Shown here in pieces: positions 46,725-55,190 of a stretch of 64,000 nt of DNA. Made by a program: the position numbers and the translations under genes. The DNA is taken from NCBI GenBank assembly GCA_013821425.1, contig JACDGV010000002.1:124001-188000 (forward strand), given 5' to 3'. The notes below the pieces were generated by a model. That model was not told the origin of the DNA and did no database searches. It was given only the letters and a program-made list of their open reading frames with translations. Each line of letters begins with the position of its first letter. The first letter of the stretch is position 1. This stretch comes from Nitrosospira sp. GTDB lineage: Bacteria; Pseudomonadota; Gammaproteobacteria; Burkholderiales; Nitrosomonadaceae.

Positions 46725-47639
46725 ATGCTGCACGTTACTCTAAGGCAGTTAAAAGTTTTCGAATCGGTTGCGCGCAACCTTAGCTTTTCCCGCGCCGCTG
46801 AGGAACTTTATCTCACGCAGCCCGGTGTTTCCATGCAAATCAAGCAACTGGAAAACCACGTTGAACTGCCTCTTTTCGAACAAATGGGCAAAAAAATCTA
46901 TCTCACTGACGCGGGACGCGAACTTTATCACTATAGCCGCGCAATTTCCCAGCAATTAGCTGACATGGAGCTTGCGCTCAGCGAATTGAAAGGATTGGAA
47001 AGCGGCAAACTCAACATCTCGGTGGTGAGCACTGCCAATTATTTCGCCCCGCATTTGCTGGCTAAATTCTGCCAACGCTACAGTGGCGTAACCGTTAGCC
47101 TGAATGTTTCCAACCGTGAAACTGTCCTAAAACATTTGGCGGACAACGTGACGGACCTAGCCATCATGGGTCAGCCCCCCGCCAGCCTGGATATTGCCAC
47201 TGAATCATTCATGGACAATCCACTAGTGGTCATAGCCCCTCCAGATCATCCTTTATGCGCTGCCCGCCGGATTCCTGTAAAAAGGCTCGAGCTGGAAACC
47301 TTCCTGGTCCGGGAACCAGGGTCCGGGACACGCAGCGCAATGGAGCGGTTTTTTGCCTCGCACCAAATCACTATCCACAGGGGCATGGAAACGGATACAA
47401 ATGAAGCTATCAAACAGGCGGTTCAAGCGGGAATGGGCCTTGGGATCATGTCACTGCACACCGCTGAACTGGAACTGGAAACAAAACGGCTAAAGGTCCT
47501 GGATGTGCAGAATTTTCCGATCATGCGCCACTGGCATGTTGTGCATCGGAAAAACAAGCGTCTTTCAAGCGTGGCGCAAGCGTTCAGGGAGTTCTTGCTG
47601 AAGGAGGCGAGAGTGCTGATGCCAGGGATCCGAGGGTGA
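46725..47639 (+). CDS. cbbR: LysR-type regulator CbbR
   Basis: 304 residues from ATG 46725 (MLHVTLRQLKVFESVARNLS); an ATG at 46713 is also in frame. HTH: SFSRAAEELYLTQPGVSMQI; C-terminal sensor part with LNISVVSTANYFAPHLLAKF and LEIMGQ-type region LAIMGQPPASLDIATE. Divergent from cbbLSX and 139 bases away, the standard position of the CbbR activator, which responds to RuBP/NADPH-type metabolites in relatives. Confidence 0.93.
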   Translation: MLHVTLRQLKVFESVARNLSFSRAAEELYLTQPGVSMQIKQLENHVELPLFEQMGKKIYLTDAGRELYHYSRAISQQLADMELALSELKGLESGKLNISVVSTANYFAPHLLAKFCQRYSGVTVSLNVSNRETVLKHLADNVTDLAIMGQPPASLDIATESFMDNPLVVIAPPDHPLCAARRIPVKRLELETFLVREPGSGTRSAMERFFASHQITIHRGMETDTNEAIKQAVQAGMGLGIMSLHTAELELETKRLKVLDVQNFPIMRHWHVVHRKNKRLSSVAQAFREFLLKEARVLMPGIRG

Positions 47640-47706
47640 GACGCTGAAAATATCGCTCACGCAGTTCCCATTCCTGGTTCTACACAAAGAGGGTTTTGGT
47701 AACGGC

Positions 47707-48465
47707 TCAGCGACGCCCATCGTACCAGATCGGGAGCTGTTTCTTGTCTTGCAATGAGCGCCGTGGGTGCAACAGCACGCGCAGGATCTGCCCTAACATC
47801 TCTCCAGCTGAGTAGAGCAGCACCTTGCGAGAAGACGTCTCCAGGGGATGTCCTCTCAGAATCACAAATTGTAGACCGCGTTTCCGCCCCCATTGCTTGA
47901 GTTGCTGGCTTAAGGTAATTTCATCAGCAGCGTAGAGTTCCTGGTTAAAACCACCGACTTCATGAAATGCGTCACTGCGGCAAACGACCAAGGCGCCCGC
48001 AGCCCAGCGAAACAGAATCGACGTTACGGTCCAAAGTTTTAATATTCCGTCTGCCCACCACGGCAATCCATCCATTTTTATGGTGCTGCCACAACCTACG
48101 CTCTTTCCCTCTTCAATCAGCCGCAGGATATCTCCAAGCAGCCCGGGACTTAAAATGCTGTCGGCATCCACAAACAGCAGCCAGTCTCCGGTGGCCTTGG
48201 CGGCACCGGTGTTACGGGCCCGGCCGATCTGGTTGATCGGCTCAAAAACAACCTGAGCGCCCGCCTGCCTCGCAACGTTAGCGGTGTTGTCGGTGGAGTT
48301 GTTGTCGACCACGATGATTTCGGCCGTAAAGCCAGGCTTGTGATGCGCGGCTAATGCTGTAGAAATAGATTGCAGACAAGGCCCGATCAGACGTTCTTCG
48401 TTAAACGCTGGAATGACAATCGAGAGATGCATTGAAAATCGGTTCGGGTGTGGAGTCGAAGCCAT
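47707..48465 (-). CDS. family 2 glycosyltransferase
   Basis: 252 residues. GT-A fold motifs: LSIVIPAFNEERLIGPCLQS, EIIVVDNNSTDNTANVARQA, QIGRARNTGAAKATGDWLLF with DXD as VDADS, and a later GGFNQELYAADEITLSQQLK. Two hydrophobic stretches near residues 150-175 and the end suggest membrane association. The ATG at 48465 has a weak aggata upstream. Acceptor and sugar are unknown; lipid- or polysaccharide-linked transfer is likely. Confidence 0.88.
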   Translation of the reverse strand: MASTPHPNRFSMHLSIVIPAFNEERLIGPCLQSISTALAAHHKPGFTAEIIVVDNNSTDNTANVARQAGAQVVFEPINQIGRARNTGAAKATGDWLLFVDADSILSPGLLGDILRLIEEGKSVGCGSTIKMDGLPWWADGILKLWTVTSILFRWAAGALVVCRSDAFHEVGGFNQELYAADEITLSQQLKQWGRKRGLQFVILRGHPLETSSRKVLLYSAGEMLGQILRVLLHPRRSLQDKKQLPIWYDGRR

Positions 48466-48656
48466 TATTATCCTGGAAAAGGGCCGTGTGCTAAAGGATA
48501 TGCAAGGGTATTAGGCGGAAAGGGAAGGGGAGGAATTTAAAAAACACATTAGCTATTCCGCCCCAATTCAATCCAAAAAACCAAATCAAAAGCGATGCTA
48601 GCGAAAATTTACGGTACGCACTGCGGTGGTTGTACTTTCGGTTAAGGAGCATAACC

Positions 48657-48850
48657 ATGAAATGTCCAGTATGTGAAAAAGGCGAAACGGTGCAGGAAAC
48701 CCGCGATTTGCCCTATACCTACAAAGGACAAGAAACGGTATTCAAGGCAATTAGCGGCACCCTGGTGTACTGAATGCGGCGAAGTATTTTTCAGGCTGGG
48801 CTACCTTGATAAAACATATGACGGTGTTGGGTGCGTTTAAGAAACAGGTT
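48657..48850 (+). pseudogene. MqsA/YgiT-type zinc-finger antitoxin remnant, frameshifted
   Basis: ATG at 48657 after AAGGAG opens MKCPVCEKGETVQETRDLPY, TYKGQETVFKAISGT and then stops. With one base removed near 48765 it would continue TWCTECGEVFFRLGYLDKT, restoring the second CxxC of the MqsA zinc ribbon. A later piece AFKKQVDSKEK (48829-48861) resembles the MqsA linker. The HTH half is absent. The frame at 48806-49078 contains this piece and then unrecognised sequence, so I do not call it a gene. The rest to 49169 holds nothing supported. Confidence 0.7.
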
Positions 48851-49169
48851 GATAGCAAAGAAAAACCTGAGGCTTATTGGTGGGGAGTATGTTGCTGTGG
48901 CAACCAAGCAGTTGCCAGACCCAATACAGCAAAGGAAGAGTTTCAGGAAACGGTTATGGAGGTTCCCAACATGGGCAAAGTGAGGTTTGCCTGCAGGCGG
49001 GTTAAATCAAAACATCATAAATCCGTTCATGTATTCCGTTCATGTATTCTGGAATGCGATAACTGCCGTGAAAATTGAGTAAGACAGGGGAGGGTTGCGC
49101 GGCGCTTAAGTCCATACCTGTAGCCCGGCCTTATTAAATGTCACGCAACCGTTCCAAATGCGAATCCCA

Positions 49170-49939
49170 TCAAAAAGTACAGGTTTCACCATCCTCAGGT
49201 ACTAACACGCGTTGTGTCATGCCCTTTTCGCTGAGGAACTCCCGCAGTTCTTTTCTCGACAGCATGGCGTGGTTCACGGATTCCATGTGGCTCGCAATAA
49301 GGGTTGCCTTGGGAGCTGCCTTGTAAACCTCGTAAACATCCTTTTTATCCATGATAATGGGTTCGTATCCGAGCACTTGCGCGTCTCCACTGTTGAGGAT
49401 GACGACATCGGGGTCATATTTCTTCAGATTTTCCTCGACTCCCTCATACCAGACCGTATCGCCAGCGATATAAACCGTTTTTTCATTGGGGTGCTTGAAT
49501 ACAACACCGGATACAAGGCCTAATAGGTCAGCGTATTTTTCAACAGTTTTTTCTCCGCCATGCCTGCCCGAGGTTTTGATGAGCGTGATGTCACCAAAAA
49601 CCGTTTTCTCCCCCATAACCCGGATGTTCTTGAAGCCTTGCCCTTGGATTACCGCTGCATCATTCTCGTTTTGCGTAAAAATGAGCATGTCCTTGGGCAC
49701 TAGCTTTATGGCCGCGTCGTCCCAGTGATCCGTATGAACATGGCTAACAATGACTGCATCCACGTCAAGGATCTCGTCCATCGGAATAGGCAGATCGACG
49801 ACGGGATTGGCTATGTGACTGTTGGGCGTACCTTGAAATCCTGGAAAAGCTCCCTTTTCTCCCAGCATGGGATCAACCAGGAATTTTTTCCCCGCATATT
49901 CGATAATGATTGTGCATTTCGTAACTGTTGGAATTTCAT
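49170..49939 (-). CDS. metallo-beta-lactamase-fold hydrolase, N-terminal frameshift
   Basis: The open frame 49170-49868 has the family core: AVIVSHVHTDHWDDAAIKL (HxHxDH), SGRHGGEKTVEKYAD, VYIAGDTVWYEGVEENL and ASHMESVNHAMLSRKEL. Relatives begin with MK.QQIRNAT...YAGKKFLIDPML. Here ATG at 49939, with gaggag upstream, gives MKFQQLRNA, and the next frame gives TIIIEYAGKKFLVDPMLGEK; one base is missing near 49911-49913. Either a sequencing error or a real inactivating deletion. It follows the TetR gene on the same strand with 35 bases between. Substrate unknown. Confidence 0.8.
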
Positions 49940-49974
49940 GAGAAATACTCCTCTGTCTAAATGATCAAGAACAA

Positions 49975-50655
49975 TCAAGCTTCCGATCCAATAATCAAAT
50001 TACCGCCACCGTTGGAAGAAGCATGAAAAGAGCCGCGCGAGATGCCAGTAGCAGACAATACGGAGTGTTCCGATTCTCTAGCTGAACACTCCATGCATCG
50101 CAGGACATCCTGGGCGGCAAGCCGTGCGATACGGGCGGCCTGACTGTTTTGGGTGACCATCGCCGTTATGATCGCTCCCTCTATAATCAGGCCCAATTTC
50201 TGGGTGACGATCTCCGGATCCCGGGCTCCGCTCTCTATAACCAGTACCCTTAGCCGCTCAATTATCTGGTCCCGATAAGCGCCGGCCACATCCTTTACCC
50301 AAGCACTATCCTTTTCACTTTCCGCCACAGCGTTGATGAATACACAGCCGAAGAAGTCTTCCTTCTCGAACCAGTTCTCCAGTAGATCGAAAAGGGCGAG
50401 GATGCGATCTTTAGTAGAACACTTCAGACTAGGCAGATCCAGATCGAACCAGTGAAACCACATACTCGCTTCCGTATGCAGCACTGCCTTGAGCAGATTT
50501 TCTTTTGAGCCGTAATGCGTGTAGAGACTGCGGCGGGCCACGCCTGCTTCCTCAAGAATCTGCGAAATACCCGTTGCATGTATTCCGGCACGACAGAACA
50601 ATCGCCGCGCGGCCAGAAGCAATTTTTCCTCCGTCGATTTGCGAGCTGCCTTCAT
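49975..50655 (-). CDS. TetR-family transcriptional regulator
   Basis: 226 residues from ATG 50655 (the codon before it is also ATG). HTH: TEEKLLLAARRLFCRAGIHA, TGISQILEEAGVARRSLYTH, YGSKENLLKAVL. The C-terminal ligand domain includes FFGCVFINAVAESEKDSAWV and GLIIEGAIITAMVTQ, close to the AcnR/NemR-like group with a conserved Cys in GCVFINA. A perfect 20-bp palindrome lies just upstream, and the hydrolase gene follows, so the two probably form an autoregulated, electrophile- or quinone-responsive unit (inference). Confidence 0.92.
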   Translation of the reverse strand: MKAARKSTEEKLLLAARRLFCRAGIHATGISQILEEAGVARRSLYTHYGSKENLLKAVLHTEASMWFHWFDLDLPSLKCSTKDRILALFDLLENWFEKEDFFGCVFINAVAESEKDSAWVKDVAGAYRDQIIERLRVLVIESGARDPEIVTQKLGLIIEGAIITAMVTQNSQAARIARLAAQDVLRCMECSARESEHSVLSATGISRGSFHASSNGGGNLIIGSEA

Positions 50656-50696
50656 CAATCCATTTCCTCCGCGATCTGTAAACCCATCTTTCGAAC

Positions 50697-50716
50697 AGTA
50701 GACTGATCAGTCTACT
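50697..50716. promoter_or_regulatory. perfect 20-bp palindrome, TetR operator
   Basis: AGTAGACTGATCAGTCTACT is its own reverse complement and lies 41 bases before the TetR ATG. TAGACTGATCAGTCTA has the form of operators bound by TetR regulators such as NemR. Autoregulation is expected. Confidence 0.85.
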
Positions 50717-51190
50717 TTCATTCTAGACTCTGAATGAAGACATTACAAGAGGCAAGAAATGAATTCTTTTGATTTGTCATTATGAGGATTTATAAACGGG
50801 GGCCTTTTTGGCGGGGGAAGCAAAACCATCGGCGGACAAGTGTGGGAAGGGATGGTGTTCAACAGCGACCTACTTGCGAAAACCAAGTGGCTACAGCTGG
50901 AAATCAAGGCCGCGTCCGATGTGATCACGACCACCAATGTCAGAAAAATCGCCTCAGGCGGGCTATCCTGCCGCACGCGCTGCGCTGAGCATCCAAACCG
51001 GTCTGCCGCCTCGCGCACTTTCTGGCGTATCCTCCGGCGGCATATTACCGGGAAGAGAAAAGGCAGGTATCCTCCAGCCAATTCCCGTGCCTAACAAAGG
51101 CAGCGCCTGCATGGATAACACCTCAGGCCCGTGGGCAAACAGCCGGGACCTTCGGGAACAGAAAAACGGCAGTCTTCAACGTACGCTGGC
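50717..51190. other. 474-base gap, possible gene relic
   Basis: No intact gene. A forward stretch at about 50800-50960 reads GQVWEGMVFNSDLLAKTKWL and QLEIKAASDVITTTNVRKIA, which looks like former protein but is followed by frame loss. I could not assign a family. A reverse frame at 50743-51081 is probably its shadow. Confidence 0.4.
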
Positions 51191-52081
51191 TCAGTTCCGT
51201 TCCACCCCGTCCTTTCCCGAAGGTTCCCCAGCAGGGGCTTGGGTCGGCGCCCCGCGTGCATTGATGGGATAGCTATCGCTAAGCCCGATAAAAGGCTGAA
51301 TCAACATTCGATCAAGGCGCTCCCAAGCTGCATCTCTAAAAAGATTGATGCCAATGGTCATCCCTTCGTGGCCATCCCTGGGTTGATCTTTATAGGTGCC
51401 CAGCAGCAGGTCCCACCAAGGCAGGTTGAATCCGAAATTGGAGTTCGTCTCATCGGGGTGCCAGGAATGGTGGACCCTGTGCATGTCGGGTGTAACCACC
51501 ACCCAGCGGAGAACCCGGTCGAAGGGCAGGGGGATGCGCAGGTTGCCATGATTGAACATAGATGTTGCATTAAGTAATACCTCGAAAATGAGTACTGCAA
51601 GCGCAGGTGCACCCAAAGCGACAATGACTGCCAGTTTGATCCCCATGGAGAGCATGATTTCAAGGGGATGGAAACGCACGCCGGTGGTCACATCAAAATC
51701 AAGGTCGGCATGATGCATGCGATGCAATCGCCAAAACGAGGGAACCGCATGAAGCAATACATGTTGAAGGTAAATGGCGAAGTCGAGGATGATGACAGCA
51801 ATCAAAACCGACATCCAGCCCGGAAGGGCAAAAACATTCAGCAATCCCCATCCGCGCCCCTCACCCATCAGGGCAATCCCGATAGCGGCAGTTGGAAATA
51901 CCATCCGGACCATTAGCGCATTCAGCACCGAGATGCCGAGGTTGCCCGGCCAGCGAGTGCGCCGCCTCAGGCTTCGCTTCCGCCGTGGCAGCAGCGATTC
52001 CCAAATACCGACGGCAACGAGAATTGTGATGAAAAACCCCATGCGGATGATGGGTTCATCCTCCAAAACAGTGACGTTCAC
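51191..52081 (-). CDS. sterol desaturase/fatty-acid hydroxylase family membrane enzyme
   Basis: 296 residues from GTG 52081, chosen for GGAG 7 bases upstream; the frame stays open to a TTG at 52117. A di-iron membrane enzyme: several helices (MGFFITILVAVGIWESLL, VLIAVIILDFAIYLQHVLLH) and His boxes HVLLH, RLHRMHH, and HRVHHSWHPDETNSNFG, with NHGN between. The last box (DETNSNFGF) matches the bacterial subgroup of unknown substrate. Hydroxylation or desaturation of a lipid is inferred from family. Confidence 0.92.
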   Translation of the reverse strand: MNVTVLEDEPIIRMGFFITILVAVGIWESLLPRRKRSLRRRTRWPGNLGISVLNALMVRMVFPTAAIGIALMGEGRGWGLLNVFALPGWMSVLIAVIILDFAIYLQHVLLHAVPSFWRLHRMHHADLDFDVTTGVRFHPLEIMLSMGIKLAVIVALGAPALAVLIFEVLLNATSMFNHGNLRIPLPFDRVLRWVVVTPDMHRVHHSWHPDETNSNFGFNLPWWDLLLGTYKDQPRDGHEGMTIGINLFRDAAWERLDRMLIQPFIGLSDSYPINARGAPTQAPAGEPSGKDGVERN

Positions 52082-52418
52082 CTTTGTTCTCCATAACGTC
52101 CTGCTACGCCTCCACAAAGGTTAACCCAGTAGATTTAGAGGAATGCCCGGAGGTGTAAGGATGGACCATGAGAATGTGCATGAAGGGCGAGCAAGAATGT
52201 CCTGTCCGGTTCTTTCTTGAGGCCGGGAGCCGACCCCAAGACCGTGCATAGCAACATTATTGTTCCCAAAACAGTCTAATATAAAATAGAAGCTGATAGA
52301 GAGCCACCTGTGCGAAGAGCCACATGTGCGAGTCTCGCATCGCGTGTATACGGACGGGAAGCCGGCCATTGGTAATGGGCTGATGGGCACTTGCCACTAG
52401 ACAACCACAGGAGTTTAC
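52082..52418. other. gap between desaturase and small membrane gene
   Basis: 337 bases between divergent genes. Nothing beyond expected promoters; the reverse frames at 52121-52439 have no ribosome site and no family match. Confidence 0.4.
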
Positions 52419-52610
52419 ATGGAATTTGGGATCATACAATGGCTGGTAGCCTCCACCATTTTTTTCGTTGTGCCATTCTGGAGAATTTGCAAGCGCGCCG
52501 GCTTCCAGCCGGGCCTGTCATTTCTCGCATTAATACCGGGAGGAATGTTAATCCTTTTATGGGTGATAGCATTTGCAAAATGGTCCGCCTTCCCGGAAGA
52601 GAAAAAATGA
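52419..52610 (+). CDS. small two-helix membrane protein (63 aa)
   Basis: MEFGIIQWLVASTIFFVVPF is the first helix, then WRICKRAGFQPGLSFLALIP with a second helix GGMLILLWVIAFAKW and a charged end (PEEKK). The CxRAG...P..SFL.L.P pattern is familiar from small conserved inner-membrane proteins. Ribosome site aggag precedes the ATG. Function unknown. Confidence 0.75.
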   Translation: MEFGIIQWLVASTIFFVVPFWRICKRAGFQPGLSFLALIPGGMLILLWVIAFAKWSAFPEEKK

Positions 52611-52684
52611 GGTATTAATGCCGATTAAAGCGTTCAATGTCACGTTTTCACTCGGCTCTATTTAACATAATATACATTATGCGC

Positions 52685-52852
52685 AAAATAGGGGGAAACA
52701 ACATTCAGACTGAATTTGCTTTATGTGTGCTTGTGCACAGAGTTACCGAAGTCTATTGGCGAGAATATATCCAGGCGTCTACTTTTTTTCTCCCTCTTGT
52801 AGTAGATGCCACTGGCCCGGCATAGGCCAACTACTCCTTGCCGGGCCTTTTT
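52685..52852 (+). ncRNA. candidate small RNA
   Basis: A gene-free stretch with two consecutive stem-loops: ggcgtctac/gtagatgcc (about 52772-52809, one G-T pair) and then a strong terminator hairpin. A taatat-like -10 near 52666 within the near-palindrome CATAATATACATTATG could start it. No conserved family recognised; the boundaries are guesses. Confidence 0.35.
52814..52852 (+). terminator. strong intrinsic terminator
   Basis: ggcccggc (52814-52821) pairs with gccgggcc (52840-52847) and is followed by ttttt. It has no gene directly upstream on this strand except the small membrane gene ending at 52610, so it may end a separate transcript. The remainder to 53139 is empty apart from the next gene's ribosome site. 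Confidence 0.85.
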
Positions 52853-53139
52853 CTTTCTCAGGAACCCCAGTCAAGCGCTCCTCTACGTGCCGATTTCCCC
52901 ATGACTCTTCCTACCCGCTAAAAAACCCAGAAAAAAAACCCGCAACCCCCCTCGCTCGGAAATCGGATTACTCACAGGATCCCTACAGCGCTGATGGCAG
53001 GATGTGTCCAACTGGGCAACTTCGCTCGCCGGTCCTTCAGACACGCGTACAGAACCGCCGACTATTATTGACGGGATTTCTTTTCTAAAAATACCATCTA
53101 TAATTTCCCCGAAAACTCCATTCAACGAAAGGAGGAGAC

Positions 53140-53658
53140 ATGAAATTTATAGCTTTTGCGGTTCTGATGGGCTTGCTTACTACTACGGCGACCACCACGC
53201 GTGCGGCGGATACCCCTTCCTTATTTACTCAGCCTGACGCTCAAAGCATGTTCCGGGATGCCCAGCAACATGTCAAGGAGCTGATGAAAACGGGAAAATA
53301 TGTAGAAGCATCTGAATACATGAGCATTTATCAACGGCTGGCATGTGAAGCGGCCGAGCAGCAAGCAGGCAGGAGCACGGAGGAAGGCATTGCCAATTGT
53401 GCCCGTAATAATCAGGCGGGAATGAGCGCCAGCAGCGTCCAGCAGCGACAACAGGAACTGTTCGCGGCTGAGCCTATGTCGGCAAGTAGCCTGGCCCCTG
53501 GCATCAGCGTAATCCAGCGTGCGGTGCCGGGCTCGCCTACATTCGTGGACGGCTCGGCACCCTCGCTTCTTATCTTTGACCCGCGTACCGACACTGAACG
53601 ATCTGGTTCGCGGACTGATCCGATACCAACGACCGATCCCTGGACTGGAGCACGTTAG
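53140..53658 (+). CDS. secreted protein of unknown function
   Basis: 172 residues, ATG at 53140 after AAAGGAGG. A signal peptide (MKFIAFAVLMGLLTTTATTT) ends RAAD. The mature part has a helical section (DAQQHVKELMKTGKYVEASE, with one pair of Cys at LACEAAEQQ and NCARNNQ) and a Pro/Ser-rich tail. No family recognised. Likely periplasmic. Confidence 0.75.
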   Translation: MKFIAFAVLMGLLTTTATTTRAADTPSLFTQPDAQSMFRDAQQHVKELMKTGKYVEASEYMSIYQRLACEAAEQQAGRSTEEGIANCARNNQAGMSASSVQQRQQELFAAEPMSASSLAPGISVIQRAVPGSPTFVDGSAPSLLIFDPRTDTERSGSRTDPIPTTDPWTGAR

Positions 53659-54075
53659 GAAACTGCCGAAGTGTCGACGCATGCGGACGTAATTCCAGCC
53701 TCATCGAGATCGCTTTTCCGCCCTTACCCTTCCCCGCTTTTCTGTCATCACTTCTGCGGAAAAGCGCGCCCGGCTCGGATAGCAATGCCAGGAACGATTT
53801 CCTGTTCCTGGAGTTCGCCTGAAATACTCCTGTGCATTCCGATGTCTCAGGTAGTTCGGCTACCGTGCAGGCACGCAGCGAAGTTTACCAATTTATTGTT
53901 GTATACCTTTACAGTCAATATCCAGCTTTGTGAGCCTATAATTTGTTTTTCTTACGCTTCAGCACGTTACGCCACACTACTAAGCTCGGCACGAATATTG
54001 CTTTCAAAGGATACGGGGTTGTATCCCGTCGACGCTTTAAGAATAAGCAATAGCAACTTCAAGGGGAATGGAAAC
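53659..54075. other. 417-base gap upstream of the PEP-CTERM gene
   Basis: No gene supported. A small UUCG-type hairpin ggtag-ttcgg-ctacc occurs near 53850, of unknown meaning. An open frame runs through the gap into the PEP-CTERM gene but lacks a ribosome site. Confidence 0.4.
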
Positions 54076-54450
54076 ATGCACATGATTGCAACCGCAGCAT
54101 TTATAGGAATTCTGACGGCAGGGGGAGCGCACGCGGCTGAAAAAAAAGCGGATTACCGACCGAACCATACGGCTGTTCATCCATCCGCAAAGGCCAGTGT
54201 TCATCCATCGGCAAAGGCCAGTGTTCATTCATCGGCTCATGCCCGTGTTAATGCGCCAGAAAAAAAATGGACTCCCCCACCCGGCCGCTTGCCGGACTCC
54301 ATAATGACGAGCCTCGTGTGGGATACTGATCCCAAACAACAAATTCCCATGAGATTCAATCAGGTCGCTGAGGTACCCGAACCTGGAAGCATCGCACTTA
54401 TCGGTATTGGCTTGCTTGGCCTGATCGCATTACAAAAACGCAAAAAATAA
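54076..54450 (+). CDS. PEP-CTERM exosortase-target protein with internal repeats
   Basis: 124 residues from ATG 54076 (a second ATG two codons on). Short signal peptide (MIATAAFIGILTAGGAHA), a low-complexity region with three copies of HPSAKASV-like units, then the sorting signal VPEPGSIALIGIGLLGLIAL and a basic tail QKRKK. PEP-CTERM proteins are cut and anchored by exosortase (EpsH) and linked to exopolysaccharide. The exosortase is not in this window. Confidence 0.88.
   Translation: MHMIATAAFIGILTAGGAHAAEKKADYRPNHTAVHPSAKASVHPSAKASVHSSAHARVNAPEKKWTPPPGRLPDSIMTSLVWDTDPKQQIPMRFNQVAEVPEPGSIALIGIGLLGLIALQKRKK
54175..54246 (+). repeat. three 24-bp tandem repeats inside the PEP-CTERM gene
   Basis: Copies at 54175-54198, 54199-54222 and 54223-54246 begin gttcatccatc, gttcatccatcg and gttcattcatcg. 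The first two differ by one base; the third is diverged. Each adds eight residues in frame, so copy number can change length without breaking the gene. Confidence 0.9.
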
Positions 54451-54799
54451 TCGCAAGAACAAGGTAGGGTCCGGCCGTTTCCTCAAATTTTTGCCCGAGT
54501 ATGGGTATTTGTGGAGCGTACCAGTAAAATCAGGGGATTTCAGGGGCGCATAAAAAGCTCCTCCAGATTTCCGTTGAATCTCCTGTAGAGTCTTCTATAG
54601 AAACTAAAAACGCCGTTCGCGCCAGTGCTACAAATCTGTTCTGTGCTTCCACCTTCCAAGATATTTTCCTAAGTGTCGCAACTCCAATTCAATCTTACAG
54701 TTGGAGGCTAGCGGGTCGGATAGTTCTGAATTGGAACTACGGGAATTCCGGTGTATCATCCTTGCCTGGCAAAGTACACAACAGACTAGGAGGCAAATT
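54451..54799. other. gap between PEP-CTERM and NrfJ-like genes
   Basis: 349 bases, no gene supported and no clear terminator. A strong ribosome site (aggagg) at its right edge serves the next gene. Confidence 0.4.
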
Positions 54800-55144
54800 T
54801 TGAAAATATCTCGCCTGGCAATAGCGTTTTCCATCGGCCTTGCGCTATTGACTCCAGTACATGTACTTGCAGCAAAGGTGAGTGCCAATGCGCCTAATAC
54901 AACGGTAGGAATGGCCGCTAATGAGGGGAAGGTCCTTTCCACCCTCGATGCGCCAGGCTATACCTACATGGAACTGGCAAACACCGAAAAACGTTTCTGG
55001 ATTGCCGCGCCAACGACCAGGGTGAAAGTCGGCGATCGTATACGGTTCGAGCAGAGTATGGTGATGAAGGACTTCAACAGTAAAACGCTAAACCGGACTT
55101 TTGACCAAATTATTTTTGTCAATTCGGCAACGGTACTCAAATAA
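54800..55144 (+). CDS. NrfJ-related periplasmic protein
   Basis: 114 residues from a TTG at 54800, chosen because AGGAGG lies 8 bases upstream. A signal peptide (ISRLAIAFSIGLALLTPVHV) is followed by a small OB-like domain with family motifs GKVLSTLDAPGYTYMELANT, FWIAAPTTRVKVGDRIRFEQ and KTLNRTFDQIIFVN. Relatives occur with cytochrome nitrite reductase (NrfJ) or alone. No heme motif. Role unknown. Confidence 0.75.
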   Translation: MKISRLAIAFSIGLALLTPVHVLAAKVSANAPNTTVGMAANEGKVLSTLDAPGYTYMELANTEKRFWIAAPTTRVKVGDRIRFEQSMVMKDFNSKTLNRTFDQIIFVNSATVLK

Positions 55145-55190
55145 AACAGAAAATACTTTAACTATAGTTCATATTGAATTGATTATTTTT

